DNA of 64,000 nt. Source: Nitratireductor thuwali (GTDB lineage: Bacteria > Pseudomonadota > Alphaproteobacteria > Rhizobiales > Rhizobiaceae). How positions within the stretch are numbered: the stretch's first letter is position 1; every line of letters begins with the position of its first letter. Below are positions 1 to 7,980 of this stretch, in pieces. The stretch spans positions 558,001 to 622,000 of the forward strand of contig NZ_CP030941.1 of NCBI RefSeq assembly GCF_036621415.1, written 5' to 3'. The notes under the pieces were generated by a model. The model was not told where the DNA came from. It ran no database searches and worked only from the letters and a program-made list of their open reading frames with translations. Made by a program: the position numbers and the translations under genes.

Positions 1-765
1 GAAGAAGTCCTCGTCACGCTGGAAGGCATCGGCGAAGATAGCATTGCGCTCGCCTTCACCCTCACCTCGGAGAATTTCCGCCTCACGCTGTGCTGCGGCG
101 AGAATTTCGACCACTTCGCGGTCGGCGCGTGCCCGGATGCGGGCCGCCGCCTCGCGGCCTCGGGCACGAAGCCTTTCGGCCTCCGCCAGACGCTCCGCTT
201 TCATGCGGTCGTAGGTCTGCTGCGAGACTTCGGCAGTGAGGTCGGTCCGCCGGATGCGCACATCCTCGATCTGCAGACCGAGGGTGGTGGCCGCCGTCGC
301 CAACTGAGCGGCGACTTCACGCATCATCGAGCTGCGCTCCTCCGAAAGGGCTGCTTCGAAGCCACGCAAACCGTAAACGCGGCGCAAAGCGGCATCGAGA
401 CGGGTCCGCAGCCTCTGCTCGGCCAGCGCGATGCTGCCCGAAACCTCCCGGCGGAAGACACGCGGGTCTTCGATCGAATAGGCGACGAAGGCATCCACCT
501 CGTAGAACTTGCCGCCCGACACCTGCACACGGATATCGTCGAGATCGAACCGCATTATACGGTCCTCAATGTGCTGGACGTTGTCGGCTTCGAGAAAGCC
601 GAAGGGCAGCTTGAAATAGAGACCCGGCTCGCGCTCCACATCGACGATCTCGCCGAAGCGCAGGACGATCGCCTGCTGGCGTTCATTGACCACGAAGATC
701 GAGGAATAGAGAAGGAACAGCACGATCGCCGCGATGACGACGATAATTGGAAGACGATTATTCAT
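1..765 (-). CDS. hflC: HflC, membrane protease modulator (partial, 3' end outside window)
   Basis: SPFH/band-7 membrane protein that forms a complex with HflK and modulates the FtsH AAA protease at the inner membrane. The visible 255 codons begin with a short N-terminal membrane anchor (MNNRLPIIVVIAAIVLFLLY), followed by the SPFH motif VNERQQAIVLRFG near residue 27. A charged helical stretch rich in Arg, Ala and Glu (AERLRARGREAAARIRARA) lies near residues 195-215. The start ATG overlaps the hflK stop by one base (TGATG), which indicates translational coupling. The C-terminus lies beyond position 1. Identity is supported by both the sequence and the hflK neighbour. Confidence 0.95.
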   Translation of the reverse strand, partial: MNNRLPIIVVIAAIVLFLLYSSIFVVNERQQAIVLRFGEIVDVEREPGLYFKLPFGFLEADNVQHIEDRIMRFDLDDIRVQVSGGKFYEVDAFVAYSIEDPRVFRREVSGSIALAEQRLRTRLDAALRRVYGLRGFEAALSEERSSMMREVAAQLATAATTLGLQIEDVRIRRTDLTAEVSQQTYDRMKAERLAEAERLRARGREAAARIRARADREVVEILAAAQREAEILRGEGEGERNAIFADAFQRDEDFF

Positions 766-1874
766 CAGTTGCTGCCCCCTTGGGTCTGAGCTTCTACCGG
801 CTGCCTTTGCCTGAGTTCAGGCAGTGGCAGATAGGGGAGCACGCCCTGCCCCGAGCCGCCTTCGACGATCACCTTGTTGGAGCCGCGCAAAACGTTCTCC
901 ATCGTTTCCAGGAACAGGCGCTTGCGCGTCACTTCCGGCGCCTTCGCGTACTCGTTGTAAACGGAGATAAAGCGCTGCGCCTCACCTTCGGCCTCCAGCA
1001 CCACGCGGTTTTTGTAGGCCGCGGCCTCCTCGCGGATTTCCGCAGCCTCACCGCGGGCCTGGCCGAGCCGCTGGTTGGAATACTGGTTGGATTCTTCAAC
1101 GAACCGGTCTTCGTCCTGCTCGGCGCGCTGCACTTCATCGAAGGCGTCGGCCACTTCACGCGGAGGTGCAGCGTCCTCGATCGACAGTGCGTTCACGATC
1201 AGGCCCGTACCGTACTCCTCCAGGGTCGACTGGATGATGCCGCGCACATCCTCGGCGATCCCCTGGCGATCATCACGGAAAATGTCCTGCGCGGGACGCC
1301 GTCCGACAACTTCGCGCATGGCGCTCTCGGCGATCTGACGGACCATCTCGTCGGGGTTCTGGACATTGAAGAGATAGGCGCCTGGATCTGCGACCTGATA
1401 CGCCACGGAGAACTTCACATCCACGATGTTCTGATCGCCCGACAGCATCAGTCCCGACGAACCGCCGGCGCGGACTTCACCGATATCGACCAGGCGTTCG
1501 GCCACGGAAGCCGTCTCAACCGTTTCGACCGGCCACCAATGGAAGTGCAGACCCGGCTCCGAGAGCTCGGCCTTGGGCTTTCCGAAGCGCAGTTCGACGG
1601 CCAATTCGTCCGGCTGCACCGTGTAAACGGACTTGAAGAGCCACAGGCCGACAAGCGCCACCGCGATCAGAATGAACATGCCGGGTCCGGCGCTTCCGCC
1701 GCCCGGCAGCGCGCGCTTGAGCCTGTCCTGTCCGCGCCGGATGATCTCTTCGAGGTCGGGCGGCGATCCCTGCGGACCGCTCGGGCCTCGCGGTCCCTGC
1801 CCCCAGGGCCCCCCACCATTACCGCCGCCGCCGCCCCAAGGACCGCCGCTGCCACTTTGATTGTTCCAGGGCAT
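765..1874 (-). CDS. hflK: HflK, membrane protease modulator
   Basis: Partner of HflC in the FtsH-modulating SPFH complex. The 369-residue protein has the typical Gly/Pro-rich cytoplasmic N-terminus (residues 1-45), one membrane helix near residues 67-83 (MFILIAVALVGLWLF), then the SPFH domain starting at YTVQPDELAVELRFG. A charged helical region follows (VQRAEQDEDRFVEES...). The ATG at 1874 has a purine-rich AAGGAAAAGGA ribosome site upstream. It lies 136 bp after folA in a thyA-folA-hflK-hflC arrangement common in Rhizobiales. The intergenic part contains no convincing gene. Confidence 0.96.
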   Translation of the reverse strand: MPWNNQSGSGGPWGGGGGNGGGPWGQGPRGPSGPQGSPPDLEEIIRRGQDRLKRALPGGGSAGPGMFILIAVALVGLWLFKSVYTVQPDELAVELRFGKPKAELSEPGLHFHWWPVETVETASVAERLVDIGEVRAGGSSGLMLSGDQNIVDVKFSVAYQVADPGAYLFNVQNPDEMVRQIAESAMREVVGRRPAQDIFRDDRQGIAEDVRGIIQSTLEEYGTGLIVNALSIEDAAPPREVADAFDEVQRAEQDEDRFVEESNQYSNQRLGQARGEAAEIREEAAAYKNRVVLEAEGEAQRFISVYNEYAKAPEVTRKRLFLETMENVLRGSNKVIVEGGSGQGVLPYLPLPELRQRQPVEAQTQGGSN

Positions 1875-2010
1875 TATTGTTCCTTTTCCTTCAGCCGGCG
1901 TTTGGCCGGCACTCCCTTGCGCTTGTTATAGGTAGGCGGAGCTTCCCTTTCAACGAGAAGGCTTGGCCGACCGGCGCGACCTGACGCCGCTGCGCTGTTT
2001 GTACGATCTG

Positions 2011-2511
2011 CTATCGGCACCGTTGGTAGACGACATAGCGGGTCGGGTAAACGTCCTTCTCGCCCGCAGGCACGTCTTCGGTGGACACCGCCTCCCAATG
2101 CGTGCTGTCGATCGGGGGGAAATGAGCATCTCCGGTCACGTCCGCAAGGACATGCGTCACGTAAAGGCGGTCGCTGTGCTCGAGCGCCTCGCGGAATATC
2201 TCCCCGCCGCCGATAACGCAGATTTCGTCTGCGCCGGCGGCCCTTTCCTCGGCCAGCGCCAGCCCGGCATCGAGCGACGGCACGACCTCGGCGCCCTCGG
2301 CGACATAGGCCGGATCGCGTGAGATCACGATGTTGAGGCGGCCCGGAAGAGGCCTGCCGATGCTCTCCCACGTCTTGCGTCCCATGATGACGGGCTTGCC
2401 CATAGTCACGGCCTTGAACCGCTTGAGATCGGTCGACAATCGCCAGGGTAGCCCGCCTTCCCGTCCGATCACCCCGTTCTCAGCCATGGCCACGACAAGT
2501 GCGATGTCCAT
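2011..2511 (-). CDS. folA: Dihydrofolate reductase
   Basis: NADPH-dependent reduction of dihydrofolate to tetrahydrofolate in the cytoplasm, regenerating the cofactor oxidised by thymidylate synthase. The 166-residue length is normal for bacterial DHFR. Visible signatures are the N-terminal ALVVAMAENGVIGREGGLPW (substrate-binding loop with conserved Trp), the MGRKTWESIG motif, and IGGGEIF in the nucleotide-binding region. It lies 41 bp downstream of thyA on the same strand, the usual functional pairing. Confidence 0.97.
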   Translation of the reverse strand: MDIALVVAMAENGVIGREGGLPWRLSTDLKRFKAVTMGKPVIMGRKTWESIGRPLPGRLNIVISRDPAYVAEGAEVVPSLDAGLALAEERAAGADEICVIGGGEIFREALEHSDRLYVTHVLADVTGDAHFPPIDSTHWEAVSTEDVPAGEKDVYPTRYVVYQRCR

Positions 2512-2552
2512 ATGTCACTCCGTTACTGGCGGGTCCGGTGGATATCCGGCTC

Positions 2553-3347
2553 TCAAACCGCAATCGGCGCGCGGATGGTCGGGGCGGCATGGTAGTCGTC
2601 CAGCCGGAAATCCTCGAACCGGAAAGCGAAAAGGTCATCCACCTCCGGATTGATCCACATCGTCGGCAGCGCCCCCGGCTTCCGCGTCAGCTGTTCACGT
2701 GCCTGGTCGAAATGGTTGGCATAAAGATGTGCGTCGCCCAGCGTATGGACGAAGTGTCCGGGCTTCAGCCCCGTCACCTGTGCGATCATCATGGTCAAAA
2801 GCGCATAGGAGGCGATATTGAAGGGAACGCCCAGGAAAATGTCCGCCGAGCGCTGATAGAGCTGGCACGAAAGCCGGCCCTCGGCCACGTGAAACTGGAA
2901 AAGGCAATGGCAGGGCGGCAATGCCATCTCGTCGACCTCGGCCGGGTTCCAGGCGGTCACCACATGCCGTCGCGAGTGAGGATTTTCGCGCAACCCCTTT
3001 ACCAGATTCGCGATCTGATCGATGCGCCGGCCGTCCGGCGCCGGCCACGAGCGCCATTGCGCTCCATAGACCGGTCCGAGATCGCCGTTCTCGTCCGCCC
3101 ACTCGTCCCATATCCTCACACCGTGTTCCTTGAGATAGGCAATATTGGTATCGCCGCTCAGGAACCAGAGGAGCTCATGGATAATGGATTTAAGGTGCAG
3201 CTTCTTGGTGGTCAGCGCCGGAAAGCCCGCCGCCAGGTCGAACCGCATCTGGTAGCCGAATATGCCGCGCGTTCCCGTTCCGGTGCGGTCGTCGCGGTCG
3301 ACGCCGTGTTCGAGAACGTCGGCGAGAAGGTCGAGATATTGGCGCAT
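2553..3347 (-). CDS. thyA: Thymidylate synthase
   Basis: Converts dUMP and methylene-tetrahydrofolate to dTMP and dihydrofolate. The frame is open up to 3395, but the ATG at 3347 ([15 protein letters not shown]) gives 264 residues, the canonical ThyA length and N-terminus. The 16-residue extension is therefore unlikely. Visible features are DRTGTGT near the N-terminus, the catalytic cysteine in [10 protein letters not shown], the [18 protein letters not shown] block that binds dUMP, and the terminal IRAPIAV. No strong Shine-Dalgarno sequence precedes either start. First gene of the thyA-folA-hflKC run. Confidence 0.97.
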   Translation of the reverse strand: MRQYLDLLADVLEHGVDRDDRTGTGTRGIFGYQMRFDLAAGFPALTTKKLHLKSIIHELLWFLSGDTNIAYLKEHGVRIWDEWADENGDLGPVYGAQWRSWPAPDGRRIDQIANLVKGLRENPHSRRHVVTAWNPAEVDEMALPPCHCLFQFHVAEGRLSCQLYQRSADIFLGVPFNIASYALLTMMIAQVTGLKPGHFVHTLGDAHLYANHFDQAREQLTRKPGALPTMWINPEVDDLFAFRFEDFRLDDYHAAPTIRAPIAV

Positions 3348-3397
3348 CGTGTGGCAGAACCGATTCGGGATTTTCTTCGCCACAATGTAGTGCATCG

Positions 3398-3428
3398 GAC
3401 CGGAAAGTGGGTACCCCGCTTTCCGGTC
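3398..3428. repeat. Palindromic intergenic repeat (hairpin)
   Basis: A perfect 10-bp inverted repeat, GACCGGAAAG (3398-3407) and CTTTCCGGTC (3419-3428), with an 11-base loop containing GGGTACCC. It lies between the DUF2853 gene and thyA. No T-run follows, so it is not a classical terminator. It resembles the other short palindromes at 8294-8328 and 12202-12245. Confidence 0.7.
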
Positions 3429-3478
3429 AGCCCATCATTTGCCTGTGCAGAAGCTTTTGCCCGCGCAGTATCCGGCCA

Positions 3479-3793
3479 TCAGGCCAGGGCAGACAATTTT
3501 CCCAGATGCTTGGCGACCAGGTAATAGAAGGTCACCCGGCTCTTCGAATTGTCGCCGGACATGGTCTCGCAGACCTTTTCGATCACGGAATCGCACTTGG
3601 CGTCGTCGGTCTCGCCGAACTTCTTCTTGCACCACTTTTCGCGCACGCGCTCGAGTTCGCTGGGGTCGCTGCACGAAACCAGCGATGAATCGCGGTTGCG
3701 GAGCGCAATGCCCAGATGCTTGACGATCTTGTCGACAACGGCGGCGTCCGCGGTTGCATCGTACTTCTTCACGTCTGCGAGATAGTCGGCCAT
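3479..3793 (-). CDS. DUF2853 family protein
   Basis: A 104-residue cytoplasmic protein beginning MADYLADVKKYDATADAAVVDKIV and containing the charged block REKWCKKKFG. This matches my recollection of the DUF2853 family, whose function is unknown. The frame is open to 3913, but the ATG at 3793 has a good ribosome site (GAGGGAAG) and the family N-terminus, so the upstream 40 residues are rejected. Three cysteines (SCSDP, EKWCKK, DDAKCDS) could be structural; that is inference. It stands alone between the thyA run and ssrA. Confidence 0.8.
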   Translation of the reverse strand: MADYLADVKKYDATADAAVVDKIVKHLGIALRNRDSSLVSCSDPSELERVREKWCKKKFGETDDAKCDSVIEKVCETMSGDNSKSRVTFYYLVAKHLGKLSALA

Positions 3794-3963
3794 GGATCTT
3801 CCCTCGTGTCCTCTCCTGCGGTGGCTCTCCTTCGGCGACCGGGACCGTACAACCTGGACGTTTCGCCATCCGGAACTACACCGATTAGGACATTCCGCAA
3901 AGCGCGCGGCCAAGTCAATCCCCGGCAGCGCCGAGGAATGGGCAGACTTACGCGCTTTCCCCC

Positions 3964-3992
3964 TTTTATTACGGCAACCGGCCGCCTATATT
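3964..3992 (+). promoter_or_regulatory. Candidate ssrA promoter
   Basis: A -10-like TATATT (3987-3992) lies 17 bases after a weak -35-like TTTTAT (3964-3969), placing transcription start near 3999. A 6-bp hairpin GTCAGC/GCTGAC (3999-4015) begins exactly there and probably forms the start of the acceptor piece. The -35 match is poor. Confidence 0.4.
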
Positions 3993-3998
3993 GGGGTC

Positions 3999-4325
3999 GT
4001 CAGCCTTGAGCTGACTATGGCGATAAACGGCCGATGCAATAAGCCATTCGGACCCGGGGGCGGTACCCGGCGCCTCCACCAGAAACCGCCGGCCCTTCAA
4101 GGAAGGACGGCTTCTGATGGGGGCGAAATAGGATCGACGAGGGTGTAAAGATCGGACTTTCGCTCGGCATGGTACCACCGTTATCGGGCTAAACTCTATA
4201 GTTGCCAACGACAACTATGCGGAAGCACGTCTCGCCGCGTAAGCGGTGCGATAGCTTCAAATCAAGCCTCAGGCCGTCGCAGGTCTGAGCGGGGTTCGGA
4301 GGCACCTGGCAACAGAAGCCTCCAC
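3999..4325 (+). ncRNA. ssrA: Two-piece (circularly permuted) tmRNA
   Basis: Rescues stalled ribosomes by trans-translation and adds a degradation tag. The gene is permuted. The acceptor piece comes first and ends in CGCCTCC plus ACCA (4071-4081). Its T-arm stem is CCGGG/CCCGG. The coding piece begins GGGGGCG at 4119, and these seven bases pair with CGCCTCC to rebuild the tRNA acceptor stem. The tag frame begins at GCC 4204 after TAGTT and reads ANDNYAEARLAA, with stop TAA at 4240-4242. The spacer 4082-4118 folds into a hairpin and is presumably excised. Both outer ends are approximate. Confidence 0.93.
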
Positions 4326-4452
4326 TTCTCTCCCCTTTCATCATCTCCCATCCATGTCCGCGCGGTGCACGACAGGCTCGTCGCGACCATCCGCGACGCT
4401 TTGCCCGGCATTGCGCCCACGCGATCATCCATGCATTGCGGAAGGAACCGAC

Positions 4453-5052
4453 GTGAACTCGACAAAGCAGAACCTCTTCGTCCTGACCGGAGGACCCGGG
4501 TCGGGAAAGACGACCCTCCTGGACGCGCTGGACGCAGCCGGCTTTGCGACCGCGCCCGAAGCCGGGCGCAGCATTATCCGGCAGCAAAAGGCGATGGGCG
4601 GCAGCGGCCTGCCGTCGGCTGACCGGTTGCTCTATGCCGAACTCATGCTGAGCTGGGATATCAGGTCATTCCAGGCGGCACCGGACGAGACCGCGTTCTT
4701 CGACCGTGGCATTCCGGACACGATAGGCTACCTGTCTCTTTGCGGGATCGCGGTACCCGCCCATTTTCACCGCGCGGCCGAGATGTTCCGGTACAACCGG
4801 ACAGTCTTCATCCTGCCCCCATGGCCGGACATCTTCCGCAACGACACCGAGCGCACGCAGTCTCCAGAGGAAGCCGAGGCGACCTTTCGGGCCATGCAAG
4901 AGACGTACACGGCGCTCGGCTACCGGCTCGTCGAAGTGCCCCGCACGCGTTTGCGGGAACGGCTCGCCTTCGTGCTGGCCGCCGCAGGCGTCGGCGATCA
5001 CCCCTGTCCGGACAAGAAAAAGGGCGCGGACAATCGCGGCCCGCGCCCTTGA
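4453..5052 (+). CDS. AAA family ATPase (AAA_28-like NTPase)
   Basis: A 199-residue P-loop protein. Walker A GGPGSGKT is near residues 12-19 and is followed by APEAGRSIIRQQ. FFDRGIPDTIGYL in the middle is a probable acidic Mg/nucleotide motif, and a helical Arg-rich C-terminus (PRTRLRERLAFVLAAAG) follows. This layout fits the AAA_28 family of small kinase-like NTPases, whose substrate is not established. The frame is open from 4354, but GTG 4453 has an excellent GGAAGGA ribosome site and places the P-loop at the expected N-terminus. Its last codons form one arm of the terminator of the convergent transporter gene. Confidence 0.8.
   Translation: MNSTKQNLFVLTGGPGSGKTTLLDALDAAGFATAPEAGRSIIRQQKAMGGSGLPSADRLLYAELMLSWDIRSFQAAPDETAFFDRGIPDTIGYLSLCGIAVPAHFHRAAEMFRYNRTVFILPPWPDIFRNDTERTQSPEEAEATFRAMQETYTALGYRLVEVPRTRLRERLAFVLAAAGVGDHPCPDKKKGADNRGPRP
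5011..5050 (-). terminator. Rho-independent terminator of the MFS transporter gene
   Basis: On the minus strand, a 10-bp perfect stem AAGGGCGCGG/CCGCGCCCTT (arms at 5041-5050 and 5020-5029, 11-base loop) is followed by a T-rich run (complement of 5011-5019). It ends transcription of the gene at 5075-6280. The stem lies inside the final codons and the first base of the stop codon of the convergent NTPase gene. Confidence 0.8.
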
Positions 5053-5074
5053 ACAATGGCTTTGCCGGCCGGTT

Positions 5075-6280
5075 TTACTCGGCGGGAGCCGGCGCTTCCT
5101 CCCGGCCCCGCCCCACCGTCAGATAGGTAAGCCCCAGCGCTGTTACGGCGCACCCTGCGATGGCCGCTACCATGGGATAGGGCGTGCCGTCGAAGAACAG
5201 GCCGGCAATGGCCATCGCCACCGCGCCGGTCGCGAAGTGCAGCGTCCCCATCAGCGCCGAGGCCGTGCCGGCGATCTCGCCGTGATCGTCCATCGCCAGC
5301 ACCGATGTGCTGGGGATGACAAGGCCGAGAAAACTGTAGCCGACGAAGAGGAAGCCCGCCAGAACCCACAGCGACTGGGCACCCGCCGTCATCACGGCCA
5401 AAAGCAGCACCATGACGGAGGCATGTGCCATTGCCGCCACGCGCACGACACGCCGCAAGCCATAGCGCTCGGCCAACACGCCCGTAAGCTGGGACATGGT
5501 GAAGAAGGCGATGGCGTTGATGGAGAAGAACACGCTGTACAGCATCGGCGACAGGCCAAAATGATCGATCAGTACGAAGGGCGAGCTCGCCAGATAAACG
5601 AAAAAGCTCGAAATGCCCGCGCCGCCTATAAGCGTCAGCCCCATGAACTTGCCGTGCCCCAGAAGATAGCGGTAACCGATGAGCGCACTTCCCAGGGAAC
5701 TGCCGGTCCGCAATTCGGGCGGGCGGGTTTCCCTGAGCGAGGTTGCCAGCAGGACCACCCCGAAAATGCCGATGGCGCCGACGGTCCAGAACACGGCGCG
5801 CCAGCCGAGCGTCTCGATGATAACGCTGCCGGACAAGGGTGCCAGGATCGGCGAAATCGAGAACACAAGCATCAGCATGGACATGAGTTTGGCCGCCTCA
5901 ACGCCGGTGTGCAGGTCGCGCACCACGGCGCGCGGCACGACCATGCCGGGCGAGGCGCCGAAGCCCTGCAGAATGCGAAAGGCGATCAACCACTCGACGG
6001 TCGGCGCCAGCGCGGAGCCGATGCTGCCGGCGATGAACAGAGCGAGGCCACCATAGAGCGGCAGCTTCCGTCCCGTCATGTCCGAGATCGGCCCGACGAC
6101 GATCTGGCCAAGCCCCATGGAAAGGAAGAAGACGAGAAGGCTGAGCTGAACGGAAGCCGTTCCGGCATTCAGGTCGCTGCCGATGGAAGGAAGCGCCGGA
6201 AGATACATGTCGATGGCGAAGGGGCCGATGGCGGTCAAAAGCCCAAGGACGAGTGCTATGCGGAAATATGAGACCGTCAT
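5075..6280 (-). CDS. Bcr/CflA-type MFS drug efflux transporter
   Basis: Proton-driven multidrug exporter of the major facilitator superfamily, about 12 membrane helices, 401 residues. The N-terminus AIGPFAIDMYLPALPSIGSDL is diagnostic of the Bcr/CflA (DHA1) group, and GLGQIVVGPISDMTGRKLPL is MFS motif A in the loop between helices 2 and 3. The frame is open to 6349, but ATG 6280 has an AGGAG site 8 bases upstream and fits the family start. It is divergent from a TetR regulator, which suggests that the regulator controls it. Downstream it has its own terminator. Confidence 0.9.
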   Translation of the reverse strand: MTVSYFRIALVLGLLTAIGPFAIDMYLPALPSIGSDLNAGTASVQLSLLVFFLSMGLGQIVVGPISDMTGRKLPLYGGLALFIAGSIGSALAPTVEWLIAFRILQGFGASPGMVVPRAVVRDLHTGVEAAKLMSMLMLVFSISPILAPLSGSVIIETLGWRAVFWTVGAIGIFGVVLLATSLRETRPPELRTGSSLGSALIGYRYLLGHGKFMGLTLIGGAGISSFFVYLASSPFVLIDHFGLSPMLYSVFFSINAIAFFTMSQLTGVLAERYGLRRVVRVAAMAHASVMVLLLAVMTAGAQSLWVLAGFLFVGYSFLGLVIPSTSVLAMDDHGEIAGTASALMGTLHFATGAVAMAIAGLFFDGTPYPMVAAIAGCAVTALGLTYLTVGRGREEAPAPAE

Positions 6281-6417
6281 GAGAATGCTCCTGAAAGCAA
6301 CGGCCACCGCCTCGAAAGAGGCCGCAGCCGCAGAGGACGGCCACCGCAACTGAACCCGACAAATGTCGCTTGGGAGAGGTTCGTTGGGGACTGTCTTTGA
6401 TAGTTTGCTAAATGGTA

Positions 6418-6464
6418 TCTAATTTTTAGACTGAGTTGTCCAACACGTCAATCGTTGCTATATA
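6418..6464 (+). promoter_or_regulatory. Divergent promoter region with candidate TetR operator
   Basis: For the tetR gene, TTGTCC (6436-6441), a 17-base spacer and TATATA (6459-6464) make a good sigma-70 promoter whose start point would fall at about 6471-6472, the first base of the tetR ATG. Just upstream, TCTAA-TTT-TTAGA (6418-6430) is a perfect inverted repeat and a plausible operator between the two divergent genes. Confidence 0.5.
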
Positions 6465-6471
6465 TGTTTTC

Positions 6472-7134
6472 ATGGAACAGCGTAACGATCCTGACATCAT
6501 CCCGACACGCGGCCACGCCGCCAAGCGGGACTCCATCATCGAGGCGGCGGCGAGCGTGTTTTGTCGCGAAGGCTTTGCTGGCGCCAATATCGACCTGATC
6601 GCCGCCGAGGCCTGCGTTTCGCGCCAGACGGTGTATAATCATCACGGCTGCAAGGAGAAGCTCTTCTCCGTAGTTCTGAGCGAACTGACGGCACGTTGCA
6701 ATGCGCGTTCCTTCTCCGTCCTCGGAACATTTCCCGACCGTCCCAAGGACCTCGAGGCCGATCTGGTCGAGTTTGCGGTCCGGCTCAACAAGAACTTCCT
6801 TTATGATCGCGACGCGAAGTTTCTGCGCAAGCTGATACAGTCGGAAGGCGAGCGCTATCCGGAAATCTTCGACCAGTGGTACGAAGAGGGGCCGGGGAAG
6901 GTGGCGTCGGCGCTGGCAGCGCATTTTGCACGCATGGCCTTTGCCGGTCATCTCGACATCGACGATCCCGACGTGGCGGCGCAACAGTTCCTGGCCCTCA
7001 TCGGCGCGGACATAAAGCTGCGCTCGCTTTTCGGGCAGCCCGTGCCTGACGAAAAGCTGCGCGCCAGTGCCAAAGCGGCGGTGCACACTTTCCTGCGCGC
7101 CTATGGCAAGGAACGTGTCCCGCGCGGCGGCTGA
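6472..7134 (+). CDS. TetR/AcrR family transcriptional regulator
   Basis: A 220-residue one-component repressor. The N-terminal helix-turn-helix is clear: RDSIIEAAASVFCREGFAGANIDLIAAEA then CVSRQTVYNHHGCKEKLFSVV, roughly residues 17-67. The C-terminal half is the ligand and dimer domain. The frame is open to a TTG at 6436, but that codon is the -35 element of the best promoter, so ATG 6472 is preferred. It lacks any Shine-Dalgarno sequence, consistent with a leaderless message. It probably represses the divergent MFS exporter and itself; ligand unknown. Confidence 0.9.
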   Translation: MEQRNDPDIIPTRGHAAKRDSIIEAAASVFCREGFAGANIDLIAAEACVSRQTVYNHHGCKEKLFSVVLSELTARCNARSFSVLGTFPDRPKDLEADLVEFAVRLNKNFLYDRDAKFLRKLIQSEGERYPEIFDQWYEEGPGKVASALAAHFARMAFAGHLDIDDPDVAAQQFLALIGADIKLRSLFGQPVPDEKLRASAKAAVHTFLRAYGKERVPRGG

Positions 7135-7249
7135 CGGGCACCGGACGAGCCCGCCCCAATCTTCCCGCCGACTCTGGCCGGAATAGCCATTTACCTCGGC
7201 CAAGACCTTGAGTAGAGGTAGGGCTTCGATTCAATCGCTGAACGGGCCC

Positions 7250-7780
7250 ATGGCTGAAGACCGCATTCGCTACGACATTCTTGCTCAGGAAGCCTTGCGC
7301 GGCGTCATGCGCAAGGTGCTGCAGGAGGTTGCTCAGACCGGTCTTCCCGGCAACCACCACTTCTTCATCACCTTTCTGACCGGCGCGCCGGGCGTGCGCA
7401 TCTCAAGCCGCCTCAAGGAGCGCTATCCCGACCAGATGACGATCGTCATCCAGTATCAGTACTGGGATCTGAAGGTGACGGAGAAAGGTTTCGAGGTCGT
7501 CCTGTCCTTCGCCGATACGCCGGAGAAGCTGGAAATACCCTTCGCCGCCGTGCGCGGCTTTTACGATCCCTCGGTCAATTTCGAGCTGGAGTTCGAGGTC
7601 AAGGCCGAGCCTGGCGCGGAAGTTGCCCCCGAACCCGCTCAAAAGCCCGCGGCGGCGGCGAAAACTAAATCTGCTTCCAAAAAAGCGGATGAAAAGCCCG
7701 CCGACGAAGCGGCAAAGCCGGACGATGGCGACGGCAAGAGCGCCGAAGTCGTCTCGCTCGACGCCTTCCGCAAGAAGTAG
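7250..7780 (+). CDS. sspB: SspB, ClpXP adaptor for ssrA-tagged proteins (alpha type)
   Basis: Binds the ssrA tag of trans-translation products and delivers them to ClpXP. Residues 1-115 form the substrate-binding domain (RYDILAQEALRGVMRKVL; PGNHHFFITFLTGAPGV; FYDPSVNFELEFEV). A disordered linker rich in Ala, Lys and Pro follows, ending in the short conserved tail VVSLDAFRKK, which I infer to be the ClpX-binding peptide. The frame is open to a TTG at 7208, but ATG 7250 matches the family N-terminus (MAEDRIRYD). It lies 3 kb from ssrA, which encodes the tag it reads. A DUF4169 gene follows after 17 bp. Confidence 0.93.
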   Translation: MAEDRIRYDILAQEALRGVMRKVLQEVAQTGLPGNHHFFITFLTGAPGVRISSRLKERYPDQMTIVIQYQYWDLKVTEKGFEVVLSFADTPEKLEIPFAAVRGFYDPSVNFELEFEVKAEPGAEVAPEPAQKPAAAAKTKSASKKADEKPADEAAKPDDGDGKSAEVVSLDAFRKK

Positions 7781-7797
7781 GGCCAGGGCCGCCGGCC

Positions 7798-7980
7798 ATG
7801 GGCGATATCGTCAATCTCCGCCGAAAGCGCAAGGAAAAGGCTCAAGCCGACAAGCGCGTCACTGCGGAAGAAAACCGGGCCAGGTTCGGCCGCACGCGCG
7901 CGGCGCGCAACAAGGAGCGCATGAAGGCCCTCATCGAGACAGCCAGGCTTGACGCCCATCGCCGCGAACCTGAGGAATGA
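7798..7980 (+). CDS. DUF4169 family protein
   Basis: A 60-residue, very basic protein (MGDIVNLRRKRKEKAQADK... FGRTRAARNKER) matching the DUF4169 family of alphaproteobacteria, function unknown. It is 17 bp after sspB. Its stop overlaps the start of the next gene (ATGA), so the three genes are probably co-transcribed. Confidence 0.8.
   Translation: MGDIVNLRRKRKEKAQADKRVTAEENRARFGRTRAARNKERMKALIETARLDAHRREPEE

Noticed and set aside
1875..2010. Possible small gene between folA and hflK
   Set aside because: No start with a ribosome site and no conserved residues; the bases next to hflK are its ribosome site.
3969..4214. 81-residue minus-strand reading frame containing EAPGTAPGSEW
   Set aside because: It is the complement of the tmRNA acceptor arm and coding start; such frames are repeatedly mispredicted across alphaproteobacterial ssrA genes.
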